Shown here: in pieces, positions 28,768 through 39,114 of the stretch
Numbering within the stretch: position 1 is the first letter of the stretch
Layout: every line of letters begins with the position of its first letter
Assembly (NCBI GenBank): GCA_951799405.1
Contig: OX637345.1
Location: 13,454,001-13,518,000, forward strand
DNA length: 64,000 nucleotides
Origin: Agapetus fuscipes
Taxonomy: Eukaryota > Arthropoda > Insecta > Trichoptera > Glossosomatidae
Direction of reading: 5' to 3'
Made by a program: the position numbers and the translations under genes
Notes under the pieces: model-generated
Seen by the model: only the letters and a program-made list of their open reading frames with translations
Databases searched by the model: none
What the model was told of the DNA's origin: nothing

Positions 28768-29202
28768 TGTAGTGTTTTTGGGTTCGGATAGACTTTAAAC
28801 AACAACAATAAACTGGTCTTCTTTTTGGATATTTATTTACACTTAATTTATTTGACAATTTTATATTTATTTTTAACACTTTTAGCAACTTAAATTTATT
28901 TCACAGTTGAGCACCTCACACTTGTTCTTCGATCAAAGGCGAATATCTATCTGCACTCCTGCACCCAATTTTGCTCCTTGTATACCCCAGAGATAGAAGT
29001 CTCTAGGGACCAATTTGCCAGCACACTCTCGAACGCTCTACCAGCTTCCAGAGTACAAAGGGATTATTTCTAGATTTCTTAAGCCTATAATAATTATTGC
29101 TACCTACGATGTACACCTATATTAATCTACTATTTACATAACACTATAATAATTATTGCTACCTATGATGTACACCTATATTAATCAACTATTCACATAA
29201 CA
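28768..29202 (-). mobile_element. solo LTR copy C with TG...CA ends
   Basis: 435 bp. The minus strand starts TGTTATGTGAATAGTTG and ends CCAAAAACACTACA. Its promoter region has AGAGACTTCTATCTCTGG and TATA-like GGGGTATACAAGG, followed by AATAAA-rich sequence. A 52-58 bp segment is directly repeated at its 5' end (TATAATAATTATTGCTACCT at 29090 and 29150). Flanks TTAC and ATAC agree at three of four bases, so any duplication is weak. Confidence 0.72.
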
Positions 29203-29269
29203 ATACAAATAGGAAACCTTTTATGGAACCCAATCATCAAACTTAACTTATATGTGGTTATGGTGAGAT

Positions 29270-29480
29270 GCTACATCTTTCTATGGCATGGAAGGGTGGA
29301 CACGAGAACAAAATCACTGCTTTTGGAGTGTGAGTTTACAGTCAGATGTTGAAGGTTTCCTGGATGGATCTAGTCACAAATGCCGAGGTTCTTTCTCATA
29401 TGAATACTAGAGCCAAACTCCTGATGCCCATCAAAAGGCAAACACTGGTTTATTTCAGCCATATATTAAAAATTAGAGGT
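29270..29480 (+). pseudogene. L-F LINE ORF2 C-terminus, diverged
   Basis: LVTNAEVLSHMNTRAKLLMP then IKRQTLVYFSHILKIRG corresponds to the RVTNEEVL ... KLMYFGHILR segment of the copy at 2032, in another frame from its own start. Confidence 0.65.
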
Positions 29481-29489
29481 ATTCACTCC

Positions 29490-30160
29490 TGCATCTCATC
29501 ATGTGCTATGTCTTCCCAATTGCTCTATATGATATGGAGGGTTGAACGCACACACAGGCACTGCAGAGACTAATCGAAGCGTTCGCCGAAAAATGCTAAG
29601 GATCTCTTAGCGTGATCGGGTCACCAATGAAGAAGTCCTCCAACATATGAATACCACTAAACAACTCCTGACAATCATTAAACAGAGAAAGCTGATGTAC
29701 TTCGATCACATCTTGGGAAATGATAAATATAATCATCTACATCTTATCATGCAGGGTAAGGTTTAGAAGAGAAGAACTCTGGGACGCTGAAGGACATGGT
29801 GGCTAAAAACCTGTGACATGGTTCAACAAAAGCACCAAGTCCCTGTTTCGAGCCGCTGCATCTAATCTAATCTAAGTTGCAAATATATGTTACATTGGAG
29901 ATTCACATTACATGCATTCCCACAACCAGACACGTACAAGTTCGCGCTTGCACATACCTCACGTGAACCTACAACATAAAAACCAAATCTCAAATGGACA
30001 TACCCCCTGCAACTCTTGCCGTCCTTCCCTGAAACAGGGGTGACATTGGCAAAGTGAACCATTTTTACAGCATGGGTGGTCAGCCGCATACCCTATAGGT
30101 AAGTCAAAGAATTAAGGTCAAAATAGCCATGATGATAGAAGTAGCACCAAAAGAAGAAGA
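29490..30160 (+). pseudogene. L-F LINE ORF2 C-terminus, split by a T repeat
   Basis: The first part (29520-29861) has YMIWRVERTHRHC, RKMLRIS, RVTNEEVLQ and GTTTCGAGCCGCTGCATCT. After a T insertion (29862-30115) the L-F end resumes at AAGGTCAAAATAGCCATGAT (30116). Confidence 0.75.
29862..30115 (-). repeat. T repeat, full-length, inserted in L-F
   Basis: On the plus strand from AATCTAATCTAAGTTGC to TAGGTAAGTCAAAGAATT, with a small change at the start (CCCTATAGGTAAG). Close in sequence to 42550-42810. Confidence 0.85.
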
Positions 30161-30335
30161 TGCAGGGAAGAATTGAAGGAAGACGAGTTTCAGGTCGAAT
30201 GACAACAAATAGGTTTAAGAACCCGTGACAGAAGTTTGGCAAAAGCACCAGATCTCTCTTTCATGCCGCAGCATCGTAGGTGAAAATCGTTAAAATGATG
30301 CCAATCTTCATTGAAGAGGCACAGTAAAACGAAGA
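30161..30335 (+). pseudogene. L-F LINE 3' end, third local copy
   Basis: TGCAGGGAAGAATTGAAGGA, TTTCATGCCGCAGCATCG and GATGCCAATCTTCATTGAAG are the family landmarks. Confidence 0.65.
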
Positions 30336-30361
30336 AGACTGATCAAAGGATGGTATGGTTT

Positions 30362-30485
30362 TCATCTATAATCTAAGTTATAAAGATATGTTAGGATTTG
30401 ATTCATTCATTTATATAAGATACGCTTAGATTTCTCAACTCTTGACGCCTTTCTCTGAAGCAGGAGTAGCATTGGAAAAAGCGTG
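30362..30485 (-). repeat. T repeat, diverged, internally deleted
   Basis: Plus-strand CATCTATAATCTAAGTTATA to CTGAAGCAGGAGTAGCATTG. The middle is missing. Confidence 0.5.
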
Positions 30486-30855
30486 ACTTTTCTTATTTTA
30501 AATGTAATAATGATAATATGAAAAAAATACATGAAATTTCTTAAACATCTTTTATGTAGGTCAAGAACAAGAGAAATATTATCTGTTCACAAATTAGCTT
30601 TAACAAATTAAAACAAATTATCTTAATGTGTAAATTACATGTTTTTTTACATTATGTGTACCAAAAATTTTTTTTTAACAAACTTAATAACATTATATTT
30701 TTTTTTAATTTTTTTTATGGTTTGTGTATTACCACTGTGAAAATTCATTTTTTTTTATTGTTATTCAATTAAATAACACTTTTTAAGTTTCAAAACACTG
30801 TTTTTATTTCCAAAAATCTCTAATATATTTAAAATTATCAATTTTTAAATATTTT
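30486..30855. other. unassigned, very AT-rich
   Basis: Homopolymer-rich A/T sequence with nothing recognised. GGTTTGTGTATTACCACTGTG at 30719 resembles 3207-3227. Confidence 0.4.
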
Positions 30856-30900
30856 AAATATTACAAACGTTTTCGACCAATATAGTCATCTTCAGGTAGT
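30856..30900 (-). other. hammerhead-like motif (Penelope-like end candidate)
   Basis: The minus strand reads CCTGAAGATGACTATATTGG then TCGAAAACGTTTGTAATATT, very like 27757-27800 but with CTGAAGA instead of CTGATGA. Confidence 0.3.
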
Positions 30901-30934
30901 CATTAAATAATAAAACATTGATAATTTGGAAGCG

Positions 30935-31145
30935 ACGTTTCTGGCTCATTTTGCCAATGCTAACCCTGTTTCAGAAAAAGACGGCAGGAGTTTCCAGGCT
31001 TATTTATGTTCAATTGATGTTTGGGTTGAGTTTGTTAATACATACTATGCAGTATGTGTAATCTTGAACTTACACGCGTTTGCTTGTAGGCTTTCATTGA
31101 ATTTAAATCTTTAATATTAATATATTCGTGAAACTTAGATTAAAT
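30935..31145 (+). repeat. T repeat, central and distal parts
   Basis: TTTTGCCAATGCTAACCCTG to CGTGAAACTTAGATTAAATA. Diverged. Confidence 0.65.
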
Positions 31146-31147
31146 AT

Positions 31148-31410
31148 AGCCTGTCGATAGCTCAGTAGTTTAATGGAATTCTTGCATTCCATACCGAGAG
31201 CTAGAGTTCGATCCTCATCGATGGTGTCAGAAATCATTTCATGTTTCGATGTTTATTTCAAACCCAAAATAAAATATCGATAAGGTTTACTCAGCTTTCA
31301 AAAGATATGAGAACCAACCACCTCAAGAGCCACGAAACTCCCGTCTTCAGCTGAAGTGGTTGGCATTGGGCCAACCCCCTTATTCGTGAAAATAAATATG
31401 TTTAAGCTTC
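31148..31410 (+). mobile_element. S2 SINE, 3'-truncated
   Basis: CTGTCGATAGCTCAGTAG (box A), GAGTTCGATCCTCATCG (box B), body to GCCAACCCCCTTATTCGTG and AAAATAAATATGTTTAAGC. The CGGGGATAACGCG end is missing. Confidence 0.8.
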
Positions 31411-31411
31411 C

Positions 31412-31600
31412 TTAACTTGTAAGTTGGTATGAGCCTAACCATCCATACCCCTGTTTCAGGGAAGGTCGGCAATGTTACAGGGTTTATGTTCATTTGAGGT
31501 TAGGATTTTAATTTGTTAGTACACATGCAGCATTTGTAAGTGCGAACATGCACGTGTCTGTTTTTGGGCATTAATTTAATATGAATTTTAAATGTTAATA
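31412..31600 (+). repeat. T repeat, near full-length
   Basis: TTCCTTAACTTGTAAGTTGG to GAATTTTAAATGTTAATATA. The CACTTTGCCAATGTC segment is deleted. Confidence 0.75.
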
Positions 31601-31658
31601 TAATCTAATAAAAAAAAAAAAAATTAATCCATACCTACTGTAAAAAAAAAAAATGGTT

Positions 31659-31905
31659 CGCACGCTTAATAATAAAGAGCAATAACTCAAAAAATAAGAA
31701 TGTTGGGAAATCACGTTTGAAGTTCAGACAACCAGTACAACTTGTATGGGATGATAAAGGCGACCGATGTTTTATCTCGGTCATATTCGTCCAAATTGAA
31801 CGGCTGTCGCATTCTACCTATTCTTCTCGCATTGTTCTTGCGTTTTATTGCAAAATCTCGATTTTCTCAATTTTTGAGTTATTTCTCTTTATTATTAAAC
31901 GTGCG
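31659..31905. mobile_element. MITE CGCACGTTTAATAA, copy 2
   Basis: Same length (247 bp) as the copy at 20288-20534, with only about nine differences by eye. Ends CGCACGCTTAATAATAAAGA and CTTTATTATTAAACGTGCG. Flanking duplication not evident. Confidence 0.85.
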
Positions 31906-31939
31906 AATTATCTTTTCAACTTAGATTATTTATTATAGA

Positions 31940-32025
31940 AGATACTCGCTATACTCATTTTGGGGTCAATGCGGTAAGGAAGTTGCACTACATACGCAGC
32001 TTAGTCGTAGTGATCATGAAAAATA
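31940..32025 (+). repeat. S2 SINE tail, diverged
   Basis: TGCGGTAAGGAAGTTGCACT and ACGCAGCTTAGTCGTAG correspond to the S2 3' end. Confidence 0.5.
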
Positions 32026-32274
32026 AAGCGTATTATATAAATTGTTGTTTGTTTTTTTTTTGCAACATTTATTATTTTTCAGAATTTCTTGGACCCGAAG
32101 GTCTTCCGCGTTGACTGCCAAATAAGACTCTGAAGTGGCAAAAATTGCTCACCTTGGCCAAATATACAGAAACCTTGCAAATAAATAAAACGTCTATCGA
32201 ATGTGTTATCTAATCGAATAATTAATTATAAACAATATTCATTGATATGAGACTGACCAAACATAGTGTACAAA

Positions 32275-32700
32275 ATATAGTTTTCCGTGCATGGTTGGTA
32301 GGTATGAGGCTGACGACCCATACTATATAAAAAATTTCACTTTGCCCTGAAAGAATGGGATATACAAAGTGAGCGTAAAAGAAGAAAATGCATGAAAAAG
32401 GTGATGGATATGAATGAATTGAAAGAGGTATGTAAGGATAGGAAAAAATGGAGGCAGCTCTGCAGAGGCTCTGGCCACACCTAGCGGAATGGCGACAGAG
32501 TTACAGTTACAGTTACCCATGTTTCAGGGAAGGTCGGCAAGAGTTGCGGGGCTTATGTTCATTTGAGATTTGGATTTTATGTTGTAATTCCACATTATGC
32601 ATGTGTAAGCGCGAATTTATACCTACGTGTCTGCTTGTGGGATTGCATTTAATATGAATCTTAAATCTAACATATCTTTGCAATTTAGATTATAGATGAA
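32275..32700 (+). repeat. T repeat split by an L-G 3' end
   Basis: The proximal T (to ATTTCACTTTGCCC, 32346) and the distal T (from CCATGTTTCAGGGAAGG, 32517) flank the L-G insertion. The distal part runs to AATTTAGATTATAGATG. Confidence 0.8.
32346..32516 (+). pseudogene. L-G LINE 3' end inserted in T
   Basis: Plus strand: EWDIQSERKRRKCMKK-like reading (ATACAAAGTGAGCGTAAAAG), then MKKVMDMNELKEVCKDRKKW and RQLCRGSGHT, stop, ending GGCGACAGAGTTACAGTTAC with repeats of AGTTAC. A clean 5'-truncated insertion. Confidence 0.88.
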
Positions 32701-32739
32701 TTTAAGGGGTTCAGGTTTTCTTATGTTTTTTTTTTATGT

Positions 32740-32925
32740 TATAGAATGGTATGAAGTTGACCCACCCATACAATAAAAATCGGTTCACTTTACCGACGTC
32801 ACTCCTGTTTCAGGGAAGAGCGATAATGAGTTGCAAGATTTATGTTCATTTGCGATTTGGGCTTTCTTTTTAAAATTATACATGTAGCATGTGTAAGCGC
32901 ATACTAACTTGAATGCAACTTTTAT
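32740..32925 (+). repeat. T repeat, diverged
   Basis: ATAGAATGGTATGAAGTTGA to ATGTAGCATGTGTAAGCGCA; the (TTAGA)n end is absent. Confidence 0.65.
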
Positions 32926-33685
32926 ATGCATTTTACAAGAAAAAAAAGTTTGCAGTCCGATCGACATTAAAATTCACAAGAACCATTCCGAAAATATTCT
33001 ACATGTTTTCTGAAAATTTCATTAAAATCGGTTCGTTGGTTTATGAGTTTATAGGGAACATAAGGACGTATCTTCATACATACATATATACATTCTATTT
33101 TATAATTTATGATTCCCATTACAGGATCTGCCAAGGTTCACCCAATCTTCAAAATAATGATGCATTTATGTGCCCTTGAGGTGTGACACTCGGATGAACA
33201 TGTTCATAATGAATTTATTCATACATAATATTAAATGTTATAGCATATTATGTTGCACACGATAAGTAATTCAACATTGAAGTCGAGTCTGCGAAAGAAA
33301 GAGAGGCAGATATCGCAAAAGCAGTAACCGGCAACGGGTGCGAGAGGGACGCGCGATGAAAAATTAGAAGAATTCAGTTTCCCGCTCACCTTTCACTGCA
33401 TTTGTAGGTTATGCGCAGAATAGGAAACTTTCTTCTGCGCAGAGCAGAATGGGTTCCAAATTTGAAAATAAAACAAGCAAGATTTTGAAATTAGAATGAC
33501 CGTAAATGACCATAAATAAAATTTTAAAAATTGAACGCAAAACGCAAGTACGCAAGTACGCTGAACATGTATTGCATATTCTATTGGTCGCATGTGGCGA
33601 GTGTAAATGAGCTGCACAAATAGAGCAACTTCTTACCGCGTTTCGCATATGGCAATTAGGACCAATTTATTTTCACTAATAAGAG
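32926..33685. other. unassigned sequence
   Basis: No family recognised. CTTTCTTCTGCGCAGAGCAG near 33429 is a small palindrome. Confidence 0.35.
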
Positions 33686-33898
33686 TGCGGCCTTCCGCCT
33701 TACGCCAACTACTTCATTTAAAACCAGATTTTCACAGCTGCCGTTGGGGCTGGTTTTCATTTATTGTGAAGGCGGAGTTAGCCTAGACAAGAATTTTATT
33801 GTGGGTTTCAAATAAACACCGAAAAAAAAGCAATACTTTCTTACACCCTAGCCTCCTGGCTTGTAACGCTAGCATTCTACCAACTGAGCTATCGACCA
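33686..33898 (-). mobile_element. S2 SINE, 3'-truncated
   Basis: The plus strand ends CTACCAACTGAGCTATCGACC, the complement of a good S2 head. Box B is degraded. Body to the GGAAGGCCGCAC segment. Confidence 0.78.
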
Positions 33899-34535
33899 AA
33901 CTATCTTTAATCTGTAAAAGTTCCAAAAATATAAGACCCCTTTAAGATTCACATTAGATGCAAGCCTACAAAGGCTAGAAGTCTTGACGACCGTTGATAG
34001 ATCTTATCTATTTTAAGATAGCGCGGCATAAAACATGGCAGTGCCTGAACAGCTGATCATTGTTCTATATAAAATGGATCAGCTGTTCATACGGCCGTCG
34101 AGACTTCCACCCCAGCAAACATCGACTGGACTTTATGGTTTCCATACGAGTTTTAAGATTGAGTGCGTTTCTACTTACCTATCGTTTTGGTGGTGTTCTA
34201 AGGATTCTGCATTTTCAGCATGTTTATTTATTATTCTTATTTAATTTTGTTTTCCCCAGTCCGGCCCCCTGACATTGATAATGTCTATGGCTGGTGTAAC
34301 AGAGTGAATGGCGCGCGATAGAAAAGTCCGCTTTCTTCTCCAGCGCACATAATCATTACATTAAGCTCATTCCAATTTCAAATATTCCGTTTTACGACAT
34401 TAAATAAATAAAAAGAAAATTAAATAACATTTAACCTAATTACGCCCCTGTGGCTTTTTTTTTTCGTTCCGTATTTAAATTTAAAAAGTCATTATAGACT
34501 CGGCACTAAATACAAAATTTAAAAGTTCTGAATAC
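33899..34535. other. unassigned sequence
   Basis: Includes two inverted copies of GAACAGCTGATC/GATCAGCTGTTC (34047 and 34078), a small foldback. Nothing else recognised. Confidence 0.35.
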
Positions 34536-34741
34536 CTATCTCCTTCCTTTCATCCTCAGTCCAGCCCTGGACGTAGGCCTCCTCCAATCTTCCCATATTT
34601 GTCTATCGGCTGTTGTGTTCAGCCATCCTCTGCCTGCAGTTCCCTTGATGTCGCCCAGCCACCTCAGTTGGGGTCTCCCCACTCCCCGCTTGGACATTCT
34701 AGGCCGCCACTGGGGACGATCCTTTTCGGCCACCCTGATGT
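34536..34741 (-). pseudogene. L-D LINE C-terminus, left arm of an inverted pair
   Basis: The minus strand reads RVAEKDRPQWRPRMSKRGVG, then RPQLRWLGDIKGTAGRGWLN, then ADRQIWEDWRRPTSRAG. Frame open in this segment. Confidence 0.8.
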
Positions 34742-34962
34742 CATACAGCGAGTGGCCTGCTAAAAGTGGCGCTGGGCTGGTCACGTTGCAAGGTAGGACC
34801 ATGACAGGTGGTCTAAAAGGATCATCCAGTGGCACCCAGGATATCCAAGCGGGGAGTGAGGAGACCACAACTGAGGTGGCTCAGCAGCCGATGTACAAAC
34901 ATGGATAGAACTAGAGGAGGCCTACGCCCAGGAGTGGACTGAGGAAGAAGCTAGAAGAAGAT
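34742..34962 (+). pseudogene. L-D LINE C-terminus, right arm of an inverted pair
   Basis: The plus strand has the same 3' region starting TCATACAGCGAGTGGCCTGC (IQRVAC), with a stop before KWRWAGHVAR, and ending GGAGTGGACTGAGGAAGAAG. Its 5' edge abuts the 5' edge of the left arm. Confidence 0.8.
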
Positions 34963-34969
34963 ATTGGAT

Positions 34970-35015
34970 TCGAACCCTGACATTCTGCTCATTATACAGA
35001 AGCTTTACCGATTGA
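34970..35015 (-). repeat. tRNA-like SINE head, family unknown
   Basis: The minus strand has CTGCTCAATCGGTAAAGC (box A-like) and AGGGTTCGAATCC (box B). No full SINE body could be traced. Confidence 0.45.
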
Positions 35016-35244
35016 GCAGACTAACAAATTGGTAAACACGTTTTTTGAGAGCTGCTATAATTTAACTGTGTTACACATTTTTTTGTAGCGATGGAAATGG
35101 GAGCAGCACTTTCTAGCGAGAGTTACAATTCGCCTTGCAATTACTATAACAATATTACTTTATTACTTTTTTTACATTACTCTCTCATGTAGGTAGCAAG
35201 GTAATAACAATTATATTTAGAAAGTGCAAAATCAATAAGTGGCA

Positions 35245-35315
35245 GATAGGTCGATGGCTTAATGGTTAGATGGGCGTCTGATTTGCATGTGGGAAGCAAT
35301 GGGTTCACCATCATT
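35245..35315 (+). repeat. tRNA-like head before the 56-bp minisatellite
   Basis: GGTCGATGGCTTAATGGTTA (box A) and AATGGGTTCACCATC (box B-like) at tRNA spacing. May be the head of an unrecognised SINE. Confidence 0.45.
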
Positions 35316-35610
35316 GCCTTTGCCTCACAACATTGCCTTGTTGTGCCAGCCATCTGTCTCTGTTGGTTGCCATCCTCTTGTAAAGGCAGTGCCTTGTTGT
35401 GCCAGTCAACTGTCTCTCTTGGTTGCCATCCTCTTGTAAAGGCAGTGCCTTGTTGTGCCAGCTATCTGTGTCGGTTGGTTGCCATCCTCTTGTAAAAGCA
35501 ATGCCTTGTTGTGCCAGCCATTTGTCTCTGTTGGTCGCCATCCTCTTGAAAAGGCAGTGCCTTTTTGTGCCAGCCATCGGTCTCTGTTGGTGTCCATCCT
35601 TTTTGTGCTG
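35316..35610 (+). repeat. 56-bp minisatellite
   Basis: GCCAG recurs at 35345, 35401, 35457, 35513 and 35569, exactly 56 bp apart. Each unit carries CTGTTGGTTGCCATCCTCTT then GTAAAGGCAGTGCC. The period is not a multiple of three, so overlapping open frames on both strands are shadows of the repeat. Confidence 0.9.
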
Positions 35611-35744
35611 CTCATAGGAGAAGACATCCATGAGTCGCTTCAAATCCTGGAATTAAGAAAGCCTATCGTTTCACCCATAAACGCTTACCAAACCAAATTT
35701 CTAAAAATAAATAGTGCCAAAGACCACTTCGCCATTTCTATTGA

Positions 35745-35850
35745 AGATCAGTGATTATCATAGCTATTTTGACCTTGGATGCTGCGGGTTGAAACAAGGA
35801 ATTGATTTGTTGAACCATTGTCGCAGGGTTGCGTCTTTCCTTTCAACAAA
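35745..35850 (-). pseudogene. L-F LINE 3' end
   Basis: GATTATCATAGCTATTTTGA and GTTGAACCATTGTCGCAGGG are complements of the family end at 22595-22715. Confidence 0.65.
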
Positions 35851-35865
35851 CCATTTCGACAGACG

Positions 35866-36190
35866 ACACACACGAAAAATGTTTCTTACACTTTATGGCC
35901 TTTGTAAAGAAGTGACATTAATGGAAAAAACCACGCATGTTTATTGATATTTTATCTAAATTTTAAACTTAAAATATTTTATAAAACTTAAAAAATTACG
36001 CTACAAAAAAATATTTAAAAAAACACGTTTTTGTTCACATTTTTTTCCTATAATTTTGTTGTTTAATATTTTGGACATATTTTTTTTCTTCACAATTATA
36101 GAATGATACAATGTCTAGAGAGTGTTTGAAAAATATTGTAGGTAATGTGAACAGTTTTCGAGATAATATGAAAAAACTGAAACTTGATAA
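35866..36190 (+). mobile_element. partial copy of the 56194-57452 inverted-repeat element
   Basis: GTTTCTTACACTTTATGGCC and CACGCATGTTTATTGATATT match 56280-56350. Similarity fades after that. No right end seen. Confidence 0.5.
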
Positions 36191-36495
36191 TTAATTTAAT
36201 GTGCGCGGCAGTACTTCAGCGTGAATTGTCGCCGAACGCATGGTAAGTAAGGGAAGACGACGCCGCAGGGCTTCCAGCCACGATGTCCTGCGGCGTTCCT
36301 GAGTTCTTCTCCCCTCAATCGTACCCTGCATGATAAGATAAATAAGGTATTTCTCATCTATCAGCTTTCTCTTCTTAATGGTTGGCAGAAGTTCCTTTGT
36401 GGTGCGCATACGTCGGAAGACTTCTTCATTGGTGACCGGATTACGCCAAGAGATTCTAAGTATTATTTAATACACACACATCTTGAACGCTTTAA
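36191..36495 (-). pseudogene. L-F LINE ORF2 C-terminus, subfamily 2
   Basis: The minus strand reads MRTTKELLPTIKKRKLIDE, then YLIYLIMQGTIEGRRTQERR, then RRTSWLEALRRRLP and a stop at 36191. Unlike other L-F copies the C-terminus replaces FRAAAS with RSATIHAE. Continuous frame of 72 codons. Confidence 0.78.
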
Positions 36496-36507
36496 TTCAT
36501 CTCTCCA

Positions 36508-36585
36508 GACACCACATGCGACGCTTTTGGAGACAGCGTGGTAAGAAGTTGCACTAAATGTGCAGCTTAGTTGCATTGCCAAAAA
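36508..36585 (+). repeat. S2 SINE tail
   Basis: CACATGCGACGCTTTTGGAG, GACAGCGTGGTAAGAAGTTG, ending TAGTTGCATTGCC. Confidence 0.65.
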
Positions 36586-37082
36586 AAGAGACAAAAATAC
36601 ATGCTATAATTATTGCCTATGTATCCTTGCAACTTAGCTTATATGCTCACACCTGTTTTAAGGTATTTTGTAATAGCTTGTTTAAACACTTATATAAAAG
36701 ATCACTTTTAAGGTCGCTACATACTATTTTTTACAGGTGCCCAAAGGGTTCACCTTGAATTTTAGTGTAAATATTTAAACGCGCATTGAATCGTGATATT
36801 ATTCAATACACCAGATGCAACCCTTTCACTGCTAACGGTTACCAACTAACTAAGTGCAGAACCCTGAAAAAAATTTTTAGACGGACAAAGCTGTTTCCAA
36901 TCACAAAAAACTGAATAAGACTCATATTTAGCTGAAACAGGCTTTCCAAATAAATGCACCTATGTTCTACGAGAGGAAACACTAAAAAACTCTTTATAAG
37001 CACTTTCTTATAATTAGTTTACTTACTATGAGAAGTTACATAGTAAAATGTTTTATCCACGATATCTCAAATTAGTGAATCA
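36586..37082. other. unassigned sequence
   Basis: Nothing recognised. Confidence 0.4.
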
Positions 37083-37575
37083 GCAAAACAAGCGGTTGGC
37101 GATGGATCTGAGAATGGCGGTACACAATGGAATATTGTTACCTACCTTGATGTAGGAAGTGAAGCATGGACAGTGAATTAATGAATAAAGTATGCTCGGT
37201 GGAGATGAAGCACTTGAGAAGCATGACAGGAAAAACTCTAAAGGATAGAGTGGGTAAAGAAAGAATGTAAGTTGAAAGAGGATGTGAAAGTTAAGGTACA
37301 AACGAGTGTGATGAATTTGTTTGGGAATGTGGAAAGAATGAATGATGATAGTCTGACAAAAGTACATAAACAGAGGAAGAGTTAAAGGAAAAAGAGGTAA
37401 AGCACGACCGAGAAAAGTATGGAGTGATCAGATTGAGGATATTTTTAAAGAATGGGTTATACAAAGTTATGGATGAATCGAAAGTGGGATGTAAGGATAG
37501 GTGGAAATGGAAGCAGCTCTGCAGAAGCTCTGGCCACAACAGCTATCGGAATGGTAACAGAATTACAGGTGCAGT
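37083..37575 (+). pseudogene. L-G LINE ORF2 C-terminus and tail
   Basis: The plus strand encodes LAMDLRMAVHNGILLPTL and MKHLRSMTGKTLKDRVG. After frameshifts it continues as RGRARPRKVWSDQIED, and ends with MYGxxKDR-like decayed sequence and the tail GGTAACAGAATTACAGGTGC. Longest L-G copy after 47400-48095. Confidence 0.78.
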
Positions 37576-37907
37576 TACTTTTATTCAGTGTTACCTTTAA
37601 GGGGGCGATGTACCTTTTTTTAAAGGTAAAGGTATTGTAATCTGGTGTGTGTTTGCCTCTTTGCACAGAACGCGCCTGGTAGTTAGATAACACTCTGTAG
37701 CATAAGTGATAAAATATAGTATGTAAGTGGAGCTCTTAACCTTCAGTACACATTGCCGAATATGGGCTAAATGTAAATGCAAATAAACACACACACGCAC
37801 ACTTAACTTCATCGATTATCTTAACAAAAGGAGGTAAGAAAAAACACTGAAAAACATGTTAAATAGTTAAGTTAACCTTGTTTATGAATATGACATAAAT
37901 ATAAACA
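37576..37907. other. unassigned sequence
   Basis: Nothing recognised apart from a short CA run near 37788. Confidence 0.35.
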
Positions 37908-38185
37908 TGACCGGTCCGTGGTCTAGTAGTTAGCGCCATTACGGTTGCGTGTTCGATATCTCAGTTGGTAGAGTGCTTGCATTCCACGCTGAAAGCTCAG
38001 GTTCGAATCCCACCGAGGGTGTCAGAAATGTTTCCCCGTTTCGGTGTGTATTTCAAAACCCAAAATAAAATGCCGGCAAGGTTTGCTCAGCCTTCACCAT
38101 ACGCTACAGGGCGAAAAACCTAATAGTTTGCGGACCAACCTGGTAAGAAGTTGCGCTATATGTGAAGCTTAGTTGGGTTCCGATT
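37908..38185 (+). mobile_element. S1 head fragment followed by S2 SINE
   Basis: 37908-37951 is an S1 head (GACCGGTCCGTGGTCTAGTA). At 37952 it changes to S2 (GATATCTCAGTTGGTAGAGT) with box B GGTTCGAATCCC, and ends TATGTGAAGCTTAGTTGGG. The S2 middle is deleted after CAGCCTTCACCATACGC. Confidence 0.78.
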
Positions 38186-38284
38186 ATCCATTTATGCTAC
38201 ACCCATAATAAGATAATTTGTAGACTTTTATCTACATTTTTTTAATTTATTGTTGTTACGAATATACTATAAACAGTGTTTTTT

Positions 38285-38525
38285 CTGATTCTGGATAGTG
38301 TGGGGTGAGGCTGATCACACAAACAGTAAAAGTAGATTCACATTCCCAATGCCACCTCTATTTCAGGAAACGTCTCCAAGATTTACAGAGCTTATGTTCA
38401 TTTCAGTTTTATTTTTGTAAATAAATACCATGCAGAATCTAAAAACGCAAATTTACAATACTGCTTGTGGGCTTGCATTTATTTATGAACATTAAACGTA
38501 TATATATTTACAGCTCAGATTTTGG
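38285..38525 (+). repeat. T repeat, diverged full-length
   Basis: GGATAGTGTGGGGTGAGGCT to TTACAGCTCAGATTTTGG. One of the oldest-looking copies. Confidence 0.65.
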
Positions 38526-38963
38526 AACCACAGCGTTCTCTATAGTTTGCAGTATTTTTGCGATTCGCCGGCTTGCAAAAACGAGCGCACGGCCCCGAAA
38601 ACGCAGTGGGTCAGGGTCAACCCATGACGCAACTCTAAAATGTACCAATCATCCAATTGACATTCTACTTTTTCAACACATCTCGGTCTTCTTATCTTTC
38701 ACCTTGTGGTCCTTTTGGTTGGAACCTACTTTTGAGTGCGAAACTTAAAAGAAAGACGTTGGATGTACCGCGTTGGTAGAGGTTAATTAAAAAGGGTATC
38801 AGGTTAATGATGACCGTGCAGGAAGGCTGTGTTGCCGGCGCGTGTAAATTTTGACGAGTATATGGCGTGCTAAAAAAACCACGACTTTAATTTCTGCGAG
38901 TTGCAGTTCTCTCCAGTATTCCTCCTTTATCCCTGATTCCCACTCCCCGTCCGGATTCAAGCC
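38526..38963. other. unassigned sequence
   Basis: A locally CpG-containing stretch (CGCCGGCTTGCAAAAACGAG, 38566). No gene recognised. Confidence 0.35.
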
Positions 38964-39114
38964 TCATCACCACGGTAATTCTTACCTACCGAATATCGGT
39001 AATACTTAGGGCCTGTTGCACCAAACTCCAATCAGACAAAAATCAAAATTAAGTGTGATTTCTCCCAAAAAATAAAAAAAATGGTTGCATGTACGTAAGT
39101 CAGCTCATGCATAT

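Noticed and set aside
28768..29202. A full LTR retrotransposon or endogenous retrovirus
   Set aside because: No gag, pol or env reading frame, primer-binding site or second LTR is next to any of the three LTR-like copies.
35311..35643. Gln/Lys-rich or Cys-rich proteins across the 56-bp minisatellite
   Set aside because: The period is not a multiple of three and several frames are open on both strands, so the frames are by-products of the repeat.
37080..37539. Minus-strand open frames (95 and 82 codons)
   Set aside because: They lie antisense to an L-G coding fragment.
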